Below, one piece after another: positions 26,773-39,897 of a stretch of 64,000 nt of DNA. How positions within the stretch are numbered: position 1 is the first letter of the stretch; every line of letters begins with the position of its first letter. Origin of the DNA: Sphagnum compactum (lineage: Eukaryota > Bryophyta > Sphagnopsida > Sphagnales); assembly GCA_965153455.1 (NCBI GenBank), contig OZ234504.1, positions 10,540,001 through 10,604,000 on the forward strand. The letters run 5' to 3'. The position numbers and the translations under genes are program-made. Below the pieces are notes generated by a model. That model saw nothing but the letters and a program-made list of their open reading frames with translations, did no database searches and was not told where the DNA came from.

Positions 26773-29338
26773 GTTTAGTCATCTGTCTCATGGTCTGGTT
26801 TCTTCCAGCTGACTTCTAGAGTACAATGCAAACAGGCAATGTGCAGGTGTTTTGGAAATAGTTTTCATAGTGTGGTGTTTCAATTTTTGAGCGTAATGAC
26901 ATGCCCTTTCATGCATCTTCTAATAGATAGACAGAAAGGTAGTTGGATTGATGGTAGAAAACACGAAGGTTAAGAAGAACAAGCTGCTCACCACTCAATG
27001 GCTCTGAGGGATGATGGAATCATGTGACATAGTTAAGTGATTTGAATGAGAAATGAATTTGTTTAAGACCTGTTTTGGAAGCTTCAGTTCCTAATGTGTG
27101 CTGCTTGGACAAGCTGTTGAACCCTAAACAAAATGCACAAGTAATGTGTCAAAACCTTGTCTGGTAGTATGACAAGGTGATTAGTTTGGAGGGTATATTT
27201 GTGCAAAACTCATTACATCTTTTCTGAACCCTTGGTTTCTCTTGCAAAGTTTGTGCTTATTAGTTCTTTTTTCAGGTATCTCTTATGTTTTCTTTTGTCC
27301 TTTTAGATCAATGAACAGACTTCTTTATGTTTTATGAGTTTCTGCCTCAAAATGGATTTGGAAATTGGAAGTTGGGGTATTTACGAGCCTTCAAACATCT
27401 CCACTGGCTCCTTGCAGTGTGTTTTGGATGTGAACAATGTCAATCTGTAGTGGATGGATGGGTGCTCCCATAAATCACTCTACATCCCTCTGATGCTGTC
27501 ATGCTCAATCCCATCAATCAAATATTAATATACATCCATTGAATATTTCTTGGTAAACTTGGTTTTGTGCTGAGCATGCATGCAGCAGGCTTAAGCAGTA
27601 ATCTTGATGCAAGTCTTATGAGCAAGAAAGCAACTCACCTGGTGGGCCAGAAAAGGACCTGACCAGTGGCAATATCACGAACTAGAAAGTCATGGTCCAT
27701 TCCATTTTTCCCTATAGCTGCCATCTATGAGTCTCTATTTCTACCATATAATAACCCCTGTGACTCCCAAGCCAAATCCCCAAAAATGTGTGAGACCAAA
27801 CAGATAAAAACCTGGAGGAAACAGGAAATTGGAAATTGTGTAAAATTTGAGTAATTTGTAGATGCGAAAATGCAAAGTATAGTTTGCCAACATTTAGGTT
27901 TTCTCTTTCAATTCACATTGACAAACTATCTACACATTTAGTTACAGAAGAAAATCTAGCAGTTGCCAGAGAAATACCAAACCAGGTAGTGATTGATTTT
28001 CGACATGCAATTCATGTTACAACCCAGATGAGACAGTTCTGTGTTGCGGCATGAGTTGCCAAAGGTTGACATGCCCCACATGGTTCAGTGCAATTTTCTA
28101 CCACATCAAACCCACACATCTATTAAGAATCCTTCCTAACCAACCCAAAACCACAAATTGAATCTGTCCACTGCACTGATATTGTGAACCAGAGATAATT
28201 ACGTTGTAGTATGGAGAAGTTGGCAACATATTCAAACTCCAGTATGGTTGTGCAAATGTGAACAGAAAAGCCCAAAAAATAATATTTGTTTGCCTCCAGC
28301 CTCAACTGCTTTAAACAGCAAGAGCATGAAATTCTGTTGCAAACTTACATGCAGAACTGAGACACTACAGAGAAATGTCTAGGAGTAGGGAGAGGAGGTG
28401 GACAGGTGTAATGTAAAGGTTTCAATCAGTGTTTTTTTTTTTCAATTTTGTAATGTTGCAGGAGGAGAGTGAGCATTAACTAAGGGTGCAAGAGTTTTAA
28501 ATCCCAGGTTTGATCCAGATTTTCATACAATACTAGCAACAAATTATTTGAGGGATTTGCGAACTTGGAAACCCCAAATTTACCTATTTCATGTAACAAT
28601 AAACTCACCATGTGATACGTGATAACATGTGCCAGATTGGACACTTGCCTTGCCATATGGCCAGAGATGACCTACAAATACCTAGTGCATCAAAACAGTG
28701 TAAGAACACATTTACATAGAGATCCAATATGTGCACACACAAGGAATCCTGGCCTGTATTGCATCCAAAAGTGAAAGTGAATTCTCATCATTTTGTGGTG
28801 AAGCCAATTGATGTAGCAACAGCATTTGAAAATCATTATGCCCCACGTTACTGAAATCTTAGATGGATTTTGGAAAGATACCAAATAAATACTTGGCTTT
28901 CTTCATTTTTCTACCCAAATACCTTGTCAGAACCTGTAAGAACAGATCAGCATGCACTACTGGAGTCCTTGGAACTGATCATGGTGATCAGTCACTGACA
29001 CTGAGGAACTACGAGAGTTTTAGCCCTGAGTCCACACAAAGGAGATCAATCAGCTCCACCCAAGTACATATTACCACATCAATTGAAAATAAGCACATCT
29101 TATCTCCATTCTGCAGCATGACCCATCACTAAGGTATAATTGCAAATTTGTTGCAGTGACAACAAGGTGAAATTTGGATTTTAACTCCTGTGGCATGCTG
29201 AGGTAGCAAGATCACATTCTGTGTGTGTATACTACTACTTGATTTGTAAAATAGTACTTCAAACCCCTCTCCTGGGTTGATGAATTATTGGAATGATACA
29301 AAGGACTTCAATAAAACTGGGTCCAAGAATATTGATAG
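26773..29338. other. Intergenic space between two convergent genes
   Basis: It holds the 3' untranslated parts of the FN3K-like gene (plus strand) and the receptor kinase (minus strand). The composition remains gene-like at first and no open frame shows family motifs; the frames at 27666-27854 and 28863-29132 are not supported. AATAAA-type words occur on the plus strand (for example near 28601 and 28885), but I cannot tell which, if any, is used. Confidence 0.5.
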
Positions 29339-32108
29339 TCAAGCTGATTGAGTTTGAAATTGTTCCCCAGGGTGAAGCTCATGGAGGACATGAACAACTT
29401 CATCCATGTCAGGTCGTGATGCAGGTGCAGATGCCACACAGCGCATGGCTAATTGCAAGGTTGTCATTAGCTCCTCTTCGGATGGTGCAGTTGCACCCTT
29501 CATGAGCTCCAAGTCAAATACCTCTGCGGTCCAATTCTCCTTTGCAACTTCAGCCACATAGTCTGGCAAATCTGCTGCACCCTCCCTAGCAGTCACATCT
29601 GCAGGAGCTTTTCCTGCAGTTTCAAGCATACATAAAAAGCCATATACTTGAGGAATTAGAACAACTGTTTTGTTGCCTGACCATGATCTAAGATGCTCAA
29701 GATATGCATTTGGATCTCAAGACATTGTCATGGGATGCATGTAAACTCTTGACTTACAGGCTTGTGATCTCAGTTCATAACCCTGGGAATCTGATCTTCC
29801 ATGACACATTCCAATGCAGCACATTCCAAAACTACTTTGTCAGGATCCTCAACGGATACCTCCCTTTCACCCTTTGAACAAAACACTTCATAAACAACAA
29901 TGGCAAGGAGAGTAGCATGACTTTTAATAGTGATCCATGAAGTCTGAAAGTTCAGGAACCTTTTTACTACACCTGTGAGGAGTTCAAGCAAGATGATGCC
30001 AAAGCTGTAGACATCTGACTTTGTTGAAGCTTTTTTGATCTTGGTGAGCTCCGGGGCACGATAGCCAAGAGAACTAGTAGTAGCAACAATATTGCCATTT
30101 GCAACAGGGGTCATCAGGCATGATAATCCATAACCAGATATGCAAGCATTTATAGTGGGATACATTGAAGTGTCCAGAAGAATATTTGTTGCTGTGAGAT
30201 TTCCGTGGACCATTTTTTCAACTGAATGCAGGTGTAACAGCCCACAGGCTGCCCCTGTTGCTATCCTTATCCTTTTTCCCCAGTCCAGTGTTGTTTCTGA
30301 GTCTCTAGCTGTGCAGCCCAGCCAGCCCACATGTTACCTTTCTCACCCATAGCTGCTCTTTCTTCACAGAGAAAGTTTTGCAAAAGGACATAAGAATAAC
30401 CATAAACTCAATTCCTTGTACACTTTCTTTCAGTGGAGGCTCACAGAGGTGAAAGAGTGTACATACCATGCAGGAGTTCGGTCAAGCTTCTGCCAGTCAT
30501 GTAATCAAAGACCAGAAGTTTTTCTTGCTTTGGACCCCAGTAAAAAGCACGTAGGGCAAGCAGATTGGGATGCCTGATTTTGCCAAGGATGTCCACCTCC
30601 TTCTCAAAATCTCTTTGGGACTTCACAATCCCCTCCCGCAAGCGCTTCACAGCAATGTTGTTTCCATTTTCCAATCCGGCCTTATACACAGTACCATAGA
30701 TTGACTTGCCCAACACTTCTGCAGTTGCACACAGCAGATCATCGGCAGTGAAGCTTAGTGGCTCATCAAAGTGGACCAACTTGCCTCCCAGCTCCCCCCC
30801 ATCCTCCTTCTCAGGTGATCCCTCCAATTTCCCTGCAGCTACTGAGGTGGCTTGTGGAGCTCTAAAACAGCAAAGGCACCCTAAAATACACCCAACAGCT
30901 ATTGCAGCTAATGAACTTGCCAATGCAATGAAGATGATACTGAGATTACTGAGTTGTGGCCCCTTGTTTGAAGAAGATACAATTGGTTGTAATGGAGCCG
31001 CCACTGGTGCAGGATGCAGTGCAGGTCTTGGTGCAGTGCTGTTCAAGATAGGGCATGCACTTAGTCCCAAGTAGCCACAAAGACCAACATTCCCAGGTTT
31101 GAAGGAGGTGAGATTGAATCTATGTGAGAAAGATGGTACAGGACCACTCAAGTGGTTGTAAGAGACATTGAAGCTGGTAAGCTTGAGACTCAAAAGATGG
31201 GGAGGAATCGAGCCACTCAAATTGTTCTGTGACAAGTCAAGAGCTGTGAGATCCACCAAACTGGAAAATGTATATGGAATGCTTCCTTCCAGCTGATTGT
31301 TGGCAAGATTCAGACTCTGCAGAGAGAGCAAATCTCCGAGTTGGGCAGGCAAAGAGCTTGAGATGTTATTGTTGTTCACAATGAGCTGCTGTAAGTGGGA
31401 TGGGGTAGACCAGTTGGCTGGCAACGCTCCTGAGAGTTGGTTATGAGCCACATTGAGATAATTCCACTTTGTATTTCTGGCCCATTCCGGTGGAATTGAG
31501 CCACTCAGATTATTGAAACCTAGGTTAAGAAGAATAAGATTACTGGCATTGCCAAGATCTGCAGGGAGAGAACCTGAGAGCATGTTGTGGCTGATGTCCA
31601 CTGCTTGGAGAACAGGTAAGTTGCCCAGCCCTAGAGGCAGAGGACCAGAGAACTGGTTATTGAACAAAGCAAGACCACCCAGGGTGACAATAGTGGCAAG
31701 GGTAGATGGAATGGGTCCAGTGATTGCATTGTTGTGGAGACTAAGCTTTCGAAGTGCTACCAGCTGACCCACTTCTGGAGCCAGAGTTCCGCCCAGTCCC
31801 TTGTCCGGCAATGCTATTGCAGCAATATGACCTTTTGCACACTTGAGGCCAGTCCATGTCCCACTACACGTGCCCTCTCCACTCTCATTCCAGCTTCCTA
31901 ATGCCTTGGTAGGATCCGTGAAAGCTTGTTTTATTCTCAGCAATGCAAGAACCTCTTGGGGTGAAGCAGGGATTTGATCCGTCGTTCCATCTCCTGGAAA
32001 GTCGTCTGGTGGTTGCATTGCCACCATTTTCAGCTGGAAGCAGCTGCACCACCACAACAGTAGGAAGCGCAACAGCAAGAAACATCTTATGCACTTTTCC
32101 TGACCCAT
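29339..32108 (-). CDS. LRR receptor-like protein (IMK2/IMK3 type) with a degenerate kinase domain
   Basis: Exons on the minus strand: 32108-30467, 30308-29973, 29613-29339. They total 2253 nt, 750 residues, with GT-AG introns of 158 and 359 bp, both after codon position 1. Domains: signal peptide (hydrophobic about 9-24); N-terminal LRR cap with C81/C90; about nine LRRs (94-323, LxxLxLxxNxLSGSIP pattern); C344/C352 cap; transmembrane helix about 389-415; kinase domain about 455-745. The glycine loop is [11 protein letters not shown] and the ATP lysine is K488 with partner E504. The catalytic-loop HRD reads HGN (582-584) and the DFG site reads GYG (606-608), so both key aspartates are missing. 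The APE motif (YRAPE) and LLELLTGKAP are retained. The closest group I recognise is the Arabidopsis IMK2/IMK3 (meristematic receptor-like kinase) group, which already lacks the HRD aspartate but keeps DYG. It probably signals as a plasma-membrane pseudokinase scaffold. Its ligand is unknown. Confidence 0.92.
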
Positions 32109-32500
32109 TGTTGCATGCCTGCCACAATCTCCTCTGTCTCTCTTTCTTTGTTGCTCAACTTCTACGGCTCAAACAATGAACCCTTTTCTCTTTCTCTCTC
32201 TCTCGTCCATTCTTTCTCTTTCCCGCCGTCGTCGTTGCAGCGGTACGCAGCTGCAGCAACAAAACACCCACGTCTTCTTCTGTGCAGCGACAAAAGGCAG
32301 CGACGAGCGCTCGCCGGTGGGAAACTGAAAAAAGTGCGCCAACAACAAGAGAGCCGTTGCGAGGGAGGAAGGGGGGAAGGGTGGACATTGAGGCAGGCCT
32401 GATTTTTCTGAGCTTGGATTAGTCGCCCAAGTTTTCCAAAAAACTGTAGCGCCACGTGTCTCCTGCCAGGCTTTCCTATTGTGTTGCCCATCCCTTACAG
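32109..32500 (-). promoter_or_regulatory. Probable 5' leader and proximal promoter of the receptor kinase
   Basis: Immediately upstream of the ATG, the coding-sense strand carries a GA-repeat tract (32181-32225; CTCTCT on the plus strand), typical of plant 5' leaders and of GAGA-binding (BPC) sites. The region stays GC-rich to about 32.5 kb and then drops abruptly into AT-rich DNA. Several short frames here on both strands are not supported as genes. Confidence 0.5.
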
Positions 32501-32529
32501 CGACCGACCGCCGACTGTCGTTCTCGATT

Positions 32530-33090
32530 TTGTTATAATAATATTATCTTTTTTAATTAATTTTATTTTGGTACCTACTGCCATCCCGTATTGTTACCAT
32601 CTTATTACAGTCTATACTTCCTACAATAGTCATTTTGAAATATTTGTTTATATTCTCAGGATTTATCCAAGAGTTAATGGTTTCAAGCGGTTCATTATGT
32701 AAGTAATTCAAATTATTACTATTACTTGTAAAAAAAACATGAAAAGACGCATGCTTTTCACCCCCAGCATAAAATGATCGTCAGGTTTGATGGCAGGTGC
32801 CTACCAGGTGCTTTTATTAGTACCTTTTTGAAGTGAGGGGCATCCTTCCCCCATTGTCAAGATGTGTGCATGTGAGTGAGTGAGAGAATAGGTAACTGTT
32901 AGTAAAATCGTTTTTCCTTGCGATAAATATTGAAGGGAGTAGTGATAACTTTTGTTTTATTTTATTTTATATTGAAATGGCAATGTATCGATACAGGATA
33001 TTCCATCATGCCTTATGTCATCATGCATCATGTTATATCATCAACGTAAATCTTATGGTACATATATATATTGTGTAAGGAAGGGTGGGA
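32530..33090. other. AT-rich intergenic DNA
   Basis: Nothing recognised apart from short simple-sequence stretches. Confidence 0.5.
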
Positions 33091-33099
33091 AAATTTCAA

Positions 33100-34920
33100 A
33101 ATGATTATATGGATAAAAAGCTTTATAAATAAACATGCAAATGTTTGTTTACTATATTATAATTATTGTTAATGTATCAAAAAATATCAATACGTAAAAA
33201 TTTCGAAATACATGGATAAAATATTATCACATTTCCAAGTTTACGGGTAAGGTAAAATAATTGTTAATTTAGTACCAAACCACCAATTTACTATTGACAC
33301 ATGGTGTGAACAATACATTGAATATATTACTGATTTTTGGCACTTGAGAAATAAATGGTTACATATGAAACCTTGACACTTGGTATACATTTAACATCAT
33401 TTTTTGACCATAACTCATTATAATTTACCATTTTTTTGGTACATTAAGGATTTGTTAATACATTGAGGATTTTTCAACCCATTTAAACATAGAATGAACA
33501 AGAAAATTTTCAAAATAGATGGACAAGAAGTTGCCACATTTCCAAGTTTATAGGTAAGGTAAAACAACTATTAGTTTAGAAAACCATTAATCTACTATCA
33601 ACACGTGATGTGAACAATACATTGAATGTATTATAAATATTTTTTTTCACATTTGATAAATAAACCCGACATATGAAAATTTAACACAAGTATACATTTA
33701 CCATCATTTTTCAATTATAACTAATTATTATTAACCATACATTACAAATACATTAAAATTTTACTGATACATCAAGGACTTTTCAACTCGTCTAAACATA
33801 AAAAAGTGGGAAATTTTTCAAAAGAGATGGACAAGTGGTTGCCACATTTTCAAGTTTATAGGTAAGATAAAACATTTATTAATTTAGTAACAAACCATTA
33901 ATTTATTATCAACAGATGGTGTGAGCAATATGTTGAATGTATTATAAATATATTTTCACACTTGAGAAATAAACCTTACATATGAAAATTTGACACCAAG
34001 GAGACATTTACCATCATTTTTTTATTATGACTAATTATTATTAACCACATGTTACTAATACATTAAAGATTTATTGATACATTAATAATCTTTTGAAACA
34101 CTAATGTTTTTTCAACATGTCTAAACATAGAATAAATAAGAAAATTTTCAAAATAAATGGACAAGAGGTTGCCACATTTCCAAATTTATGGGTACAAAGT
34201 AAAACAATTGTTAATTTAGTGAAAAACCATTAATCTATTATCAAGATGTGAGCAATACATTGAGAATATTATTAATATACTTTCACACTTGAAAAATAAA
34301 CCTTACATATAAAAATTTGACACCTAGTATATGTCTACCACCATTTTTCAATTAGAACTAACTATTATTAACCATATGTTACTAATAGACGAAAGATTTA
34401 TTAATACATTAATGATTTGTTCATACACACTAAGGCTTTTTCAGCCCATTTAAACATAGAATGAGCGAGAAAAATTTCAAAATAAATGGACAAGAGGTTG
34501 CCACGTTTTGAAATGAATGGATAAAGTAGATTTTAATAATTAATTTAATCAAAATGCGCCACTATGCTACTAACATGTGGTGCATGTGAATAATACATTG
34601 AATGTAAATTACTAGTAATTGACACTTAAGAAAAAATCTCTGCATATGGGGGAAATTTGAAACATGGTATACATTTCCTACCATTTTAAAACTATAACCG
34701 ATTATTATTTGCCATGTGTTTTTCATACATTAAGGAAAATTTCAACATGCCCACGCATAAAAAGGGTGGGAAATTTTTCAAAATGTGGTGTGAACAATAC
34801 ATTGAGTCTATTACAAGTAATCCACACTTTAAAAATGAATGTCTACATATTAAAATTGACATATGCTATACATTTCCCACCACCTTTTGACTTTATATAG
34901 CTGATATTTACATTTTTCAA
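33100..34920. repeat. Tandem array of about 307-330 bp AT-rich units
   Basis: The landmark GCCACATTTCCAAGTTTA and its variants recur at 33228, 33535, 33843, 34173 and 34502, i.e. spacings of 307, 308, 330 and 329 bp. Each unit also contains GGTGTGAACAATACATTGA, ACCATCATTTTTCAATTATAACT and CTAAACATAGAATGAACAAG. A truncated, more divergent unit follows to about 34.9 kb. There is no coding potential. The longer later units suggest a 22-bp indel that then spread. It resembles a short satellite or expanded intergenic repeat. Confidence 0.75.
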
Positions 34921-34929
34921 TCTATTGTG

Positions 34930-35670
34930 AATATATGTTGAACTTTCAATGAGGATTATTTGCAAATTAGGGTTTGGGGTCACATTTTTCAAGCTTTTGC
35001 ATATCAAGTGAAATGAACTTCCTCTTCACTTGATCTTTTTGTGTTATTCCAAAAATGTTTTGAAACACATTTATGACATTTTTACAAAGTTTTCACATGT
35101 CATTGTGACTTCATTCTATGTAAGTGAAAGATTTACCATGTTTTTAACATGTATGTTGACTATCACAAATTTGAATGTAAAGTGCATAGAAACTAATATC
35201 CTCTACAATGGCTTTTGCAAGCATGGAAGGGAAGTTGTTGCCTATATGAATATGGCCATCAAGATGAACTAAAGGCATTATAAAAATGTAGTTCAAACGC
35301 CACCATATGGGCCTTTTGATCATGAAGATTGTTGTGGAAAGTTGTCATTCGACACATTAGGATGCAACAAGGCCCTCACTTTGTTGAAGTTGCATTCATC
35401 CCCACAATTCAAGTGCTTGATTTCATAGCTTGTGAAAAAGGTCAAGATGGTGGACGATGTTGATTCCTTTGCAAAAAATGCATCATCCACCTTGACAATG
35501 ATTTGTAACAACCACGAATAGATAGTGCTTCCAAATTTTCAAGGTTCAAATGTTAACTTTTATTACATTCATACCCCAAGATTTGCATATGTACTGTACA
35601 TGTATAGATGTGATGTTTACCATCTAATGAATTAATTTTATTATGTAAACATGAAATACGTGACTAAATG
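34930..35670. other. Intergenic DNA, nothing firmly recognised
   Basis: Short frames on both strands without family motifs. It may include degraded flank of the transposase relic that follows. Confidence 0.4.
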
Positions 35671-35681
35671 TTTGTTTTGTA

Positions 35682-36350
35682 ATGCAATTTATGTTCATAG
35701 GTAACACCAAATTGGTTCACATGGTTATTCGTAAGTACCATTGTCAATATGGTCCCAATGATCTCACAAATGTTGTCAAGGATATTACACAAAACCACAA
35801 TGCAACTCCAAAAAAAATGGACATCAATGGAAAAGTAATCCCATCAAGGATTAACCACAAGGGTACATAAGATTCGAGGAAGAAATGGGGTGGTTCTATA
35901 ACATGTATAAAGAGTTATGTTTCATTCAACAAAATAATGTTAATCAAGATGGTCTACATGTCGATGGGGACTTAAAAATGGGTGATAGATCTACGTTTGC
36001 TACCCATTTATCACAAGAGATCAAGGATTTTGTGATGAACAACTAAGGCTTGGATTCATAGTGTTTCAAAATATGGCAAAACTTAGGCAACATGTGAAGA
36101 ACATCATGTTAGGGACATGTGAGTTAAATAGAGACATGTTCTTCACTAAGCAAAATGTTAAGGTGTTGTCTAGGAAATTAGTTTAAGAAACATACTAGTT
36201 ACGTAAGAACGATGTGAAAAATGTGCGTATGTGGGTTCAACCAAACACTAATTCAATGTTTTACTATTGAGAAATAGGGGGAAAAGTGGATGGTGGTTTC
36301 ATTGGGCAAAACATTCCTTTCACTTTGGATATCCAAACACCATGGCAAAG
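35682..36350 (+). mobile_element. MULE-type transposase, N-terminal relic
   Basis: Broken frames give, in order, KFEEEMGWFYNMYKELCFIQ, a low-complexity stretch, SQEIKDFVMNN, and then VRMWVQPNTNSMFYY and GGFIGQNIPFTLDIQTPWQ. The last two follow the plant Mutator-like transposase pattern just before the catalytic MULE domain (WVQ..., VFYY, GIQTPWQ). The relic stops at an (AC)-rich tract (about 36350-36370) and no catalytic core follows. In intact elements the protein is a DDE transposase with a zinc-binding N-terminus. Stops and frameshifts are frequent, so it is non-functional. A matching C-terminal half occurs on the opposite strand at about 46.56-45.77 kb. The match is by eye. Confidence 0.5.
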
Positions 36351-36369
36351 ACACACACACACGCACACA

Positions 36370-38328
36370 CACCTGTCCAGGGATTTCCAAAAAACTGTGA
36401 AGCAGATTCATCAGAGACTGAGTCAGGGGCAATGAAATGCCTAGTTTTAGGAAAAGATTTCAAGCATAACAACCTCACTTCATTATATATATAAACATTG
36501 AATGTAAATAGAAAGTAATGAAACTATTAGAAAGAGTTGATTCCTTTGCAAACATGGTTTAATTCTTTTGAAATATTCTAATTTTGTTATCATACCAAGG
36601 TTTTACAAATCTGAATTTTATTGGAAGTTTCAGATTTCACAAATTTTCAAGGATTGAAACTACTAGAGGTTAAGAACCAAATGATAGGAATGCCCATAAT
36701 TGTTTCAACTTTATCAACATATTGAAAAAATAGAGCTTTTTGGTAAAATTATTATGACACATAATCAAATAAAAAATTAGCAGTCAACTACTAGGATTTG
36801 TATACTCAACACAATGTTTCTTGCCAAGCAAGAAAGTCCATGGACAATCTGTAGCATTTCTTTCTGTAAGGACAAAGCAATCTCAGTCATCTCACACAAA
36901 ATTCATTTCCACCCAACTAGCTGCTAGTTGATTGCAACCCAAATCCACATGTCCAAAACTATAGACCCTAACATATCTAAATGTGAAGGTGAAAGAATAC
37001 TCACCATTTCTTTCTTGAAAGAAACATCAACAGTAGCAAGGTGCATCCTAGATCAAATGAAGGAAAATTTGCATGTATGCAATGTTCATGATATACCTCC
37101 ACAATGCTTGTCGAATTTCATTAATAAATTTCTGACGAGGCCAAAATGCGATCTAGACACAAAACAACATGTCCAAGCTTACCTACTTGCCCATTCTAGC
37201 TAATGGTTTTGGTGTAGGTGTCACCATATTCTTGGTTGTAGTCCTACTCCTCTTCATTAGAGCTTTGGCCTTTGTTTGTGGTGGTAGTGTTGGTGTGCTA
37301 CGCAAAGACCCCACAGTAATTGGTGGGCAAAATTTAGTCTTTTGTTCTTGTCACTAAACCATTTAGAACTTTGTGCTAGTTGGTCTTCCTCCTGGTCCTC
37401 GCTCTCATGTTCCTCTCGCTTTCACTCACATTCGCTAAATTTGGGTTTGAATTACAAGAATGTTCGGAGTTACTTCAGAAGGTAAGTGAATTATCGATAT
37501 TGTGACTGATTAATATGACCACTCCCCCCTTACAAGTAAATAGAGATGGCGTAGGGGATTTAACCCTATTATGGCACTTAGAAACAAAAACGACGCACAT
37601 TTATGAAAAAACAAACAAAAGGGAAGGGGAGAGAGTCCTCTCAGAATAGGGGACTTGAGAAATGGGTATAGTGATTCAATAGTTGCGAGAGCCTTCAACA
37701 AACACCCATTTTGATGAAGAAAAGGTTACACTATTAGACCACAATTTTAGGGTTTGGAGTTTAAGGTTTAGGGTTTACTCTTATGACGTTCGTTGACGTC
37801 TAGTCACAAAACCTTTGATCAAGTTTTGATTGTGTCTCATGTAGCAAGAAGCTTCAACATTAAACCTTTATTTTGTGGTGTATATGGGAACATATTAGGC
37901 TAAGATGGTTGCTTTACAGCTGAATTCGCTTGTGGAGTGGAGGGAGCGAGTTACAAGGTGAAAAGGAGCCATATTCGACAAGCTAGAACAAGTGGTCATT
38001 GCAAATCCAAGCACGGACTTGTGTTTCCTAATGTTTTATGTTCTAGGCTACCACTGCTACATACTAGGTTTGGTCCAACATAAAGAGGTGCTACATCCTC
38101 TTAGCACTCTAGGATTGATTTTGACAGTCAACATAATTTTCAAATCAAACAAGCTCAAATGGGTATATTGATTCATGAACATATTGTTGTTGTACATTTT
38201 CTCTGTTTTCTTATCAAATCTCCAACAACATGGATAGTTGGATGGACATCTTCCTCTTTTTCATTTTTTTTGTGATTTTCAATACATTGGTCATAGCTTC
38301 ATTGCATGATCCACAACAATACACAAGT
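36370..38328. other. Intergenic DNA, nothing recognised
   Basis: The frame at 36928-37203 (91 codons) has no recognisable motif. No repeats of note. Confidence 0.45.
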
Positions 38329-38929
38329 CACTAGTAGAAAACCCCCCCTTTTGCAACTACGTTTTCAACTATTATTCAACTACAAACAAAGTCGAAAACT
38401 ACAAATATAGTTGCAATTTATTTTTTGCAACTAGGAAATATTTTTTGCAATTGTTAACCAATAATGTTGAAAAGTACAAGTTGAGAATGAAATTATAGTC
38501 GAAAGTGTATTCCATGTGTCAACACCACAATAATAGCCACTACATGCCACTACTTGCCAATTTAGTTAAAAATTGTTCTACCAATATAATCAAAGGATGT
38601 TGTCAATTACATTCGACTAATGGGTGAACTTCATCCGCAAACTAAACATGACATCAGCCAAAAATATAATTACAATTTCAACTAGGTTATAACTATGTAA
38701 GTTGAACATTTCGACTATGTTGCAACTATGTAAATCGAACATTTGGCCAGTGGTTTGATGACGCGTGGCACATTCATAAAATGTGGGGGTCAACGAATAG
38801 TTAAATGACATGTGGCACATTCACAATGTTGACACCCAACACATTCATAAAATGTGAGGTCAACAAATAGTTAAATGACACGTGGCATGTCCACAATTTT
38901 TGGGGTCAACAAATTATTAATTGACACAT

Positions 38930-39090
38930 GGCACATCCACATCAATAGTTTAGGCCACATGGTGCCTAAGCATAGGTTAGGTCTAAACCTAGGCACCTAG
39001 GTTAAACCTAAACATTGGCCATTTAATTTAGGCTTAAGTTAAGGCTAGATCTAAGCACCTATGTTAGGCCTAGACCTAAACCACATGGCA
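38930..39090. repeat. CCTAGGT/TAGGCCTA word cluster inside the CACTA-like element
   Basis: Repeated CCTAGGTT, AACCTAAAC and TAGGCCTAGACC words can pair with each other and form local hairpins. No coding potential. Confidence 0.4.
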
Positions 39091-39897
39091 ATTAATAAAT
39101 GAAATCCTATTTCATTTGGTTTAGCCTTTACGGTTGAACCTTTTTGATTGGCTCATCCCAAATGGCTATTAGATTTCATATTTATTGTGTTCTCCAACAA
39201 TCTTAATGCATTCCTTTATATAGTTTGGATTCATGGAATGGAAACCAAACAATATGGGATAAAGATTTTAGTTGTGACCTAGGGTAAATACACCTATCAC
39301 CGAACACTTAACAATATTTTTTATCCATGTTTTGGTCCTTTTGAAATTTAAAACAATTTTGTAGTCCTCCACCTAACATATCTTGAATATTTTGTAAAAT
39401 TAGAAATTCATTATAAATTTTTATTAACATTTCATAAAACAAATAGTTAACTCAAACATAAATATTCAATAGAAAATTTTAGATGATATTTTAATTATAG
39501 CAATTATTATAATGGTGTGATAATTAATAATTGACTACAATTACAAGAATAACATTAATAATAATATTATAGCTAATAGTTAGGTTAGGATAGTTATTTA
39601 GGTATTTTATTTGTATTTTTATCTAACTTGTTGGAACTATTAAATGACTTAGTATAATGAATCTTAAGTAAGAAAAGTATTTTATAGTACATTAGTGTTA
39701 GATAAAAATAATTTCTGAAATTATATGATAATTTATTATGTATTTTACTAGTTATTCTAACAATTATTATAATTTAATCATAAATAAATAAATAAATAAA
39801 TAAGGAATTCTAATAAATAAAATTTTTTGGGGAACTAATAGCAAAAATTAGAATAAAAATAAAAAATAAAAAATATATTAATTATGTATCATTACAT

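Noticed and set aside
32155-32491. Minus-strand frames of 77 and 109 codons upstream of the receptor kinase
   Set aside because: They overlap the GA-rich leader, are basic and low-complexity, and match no protein family.
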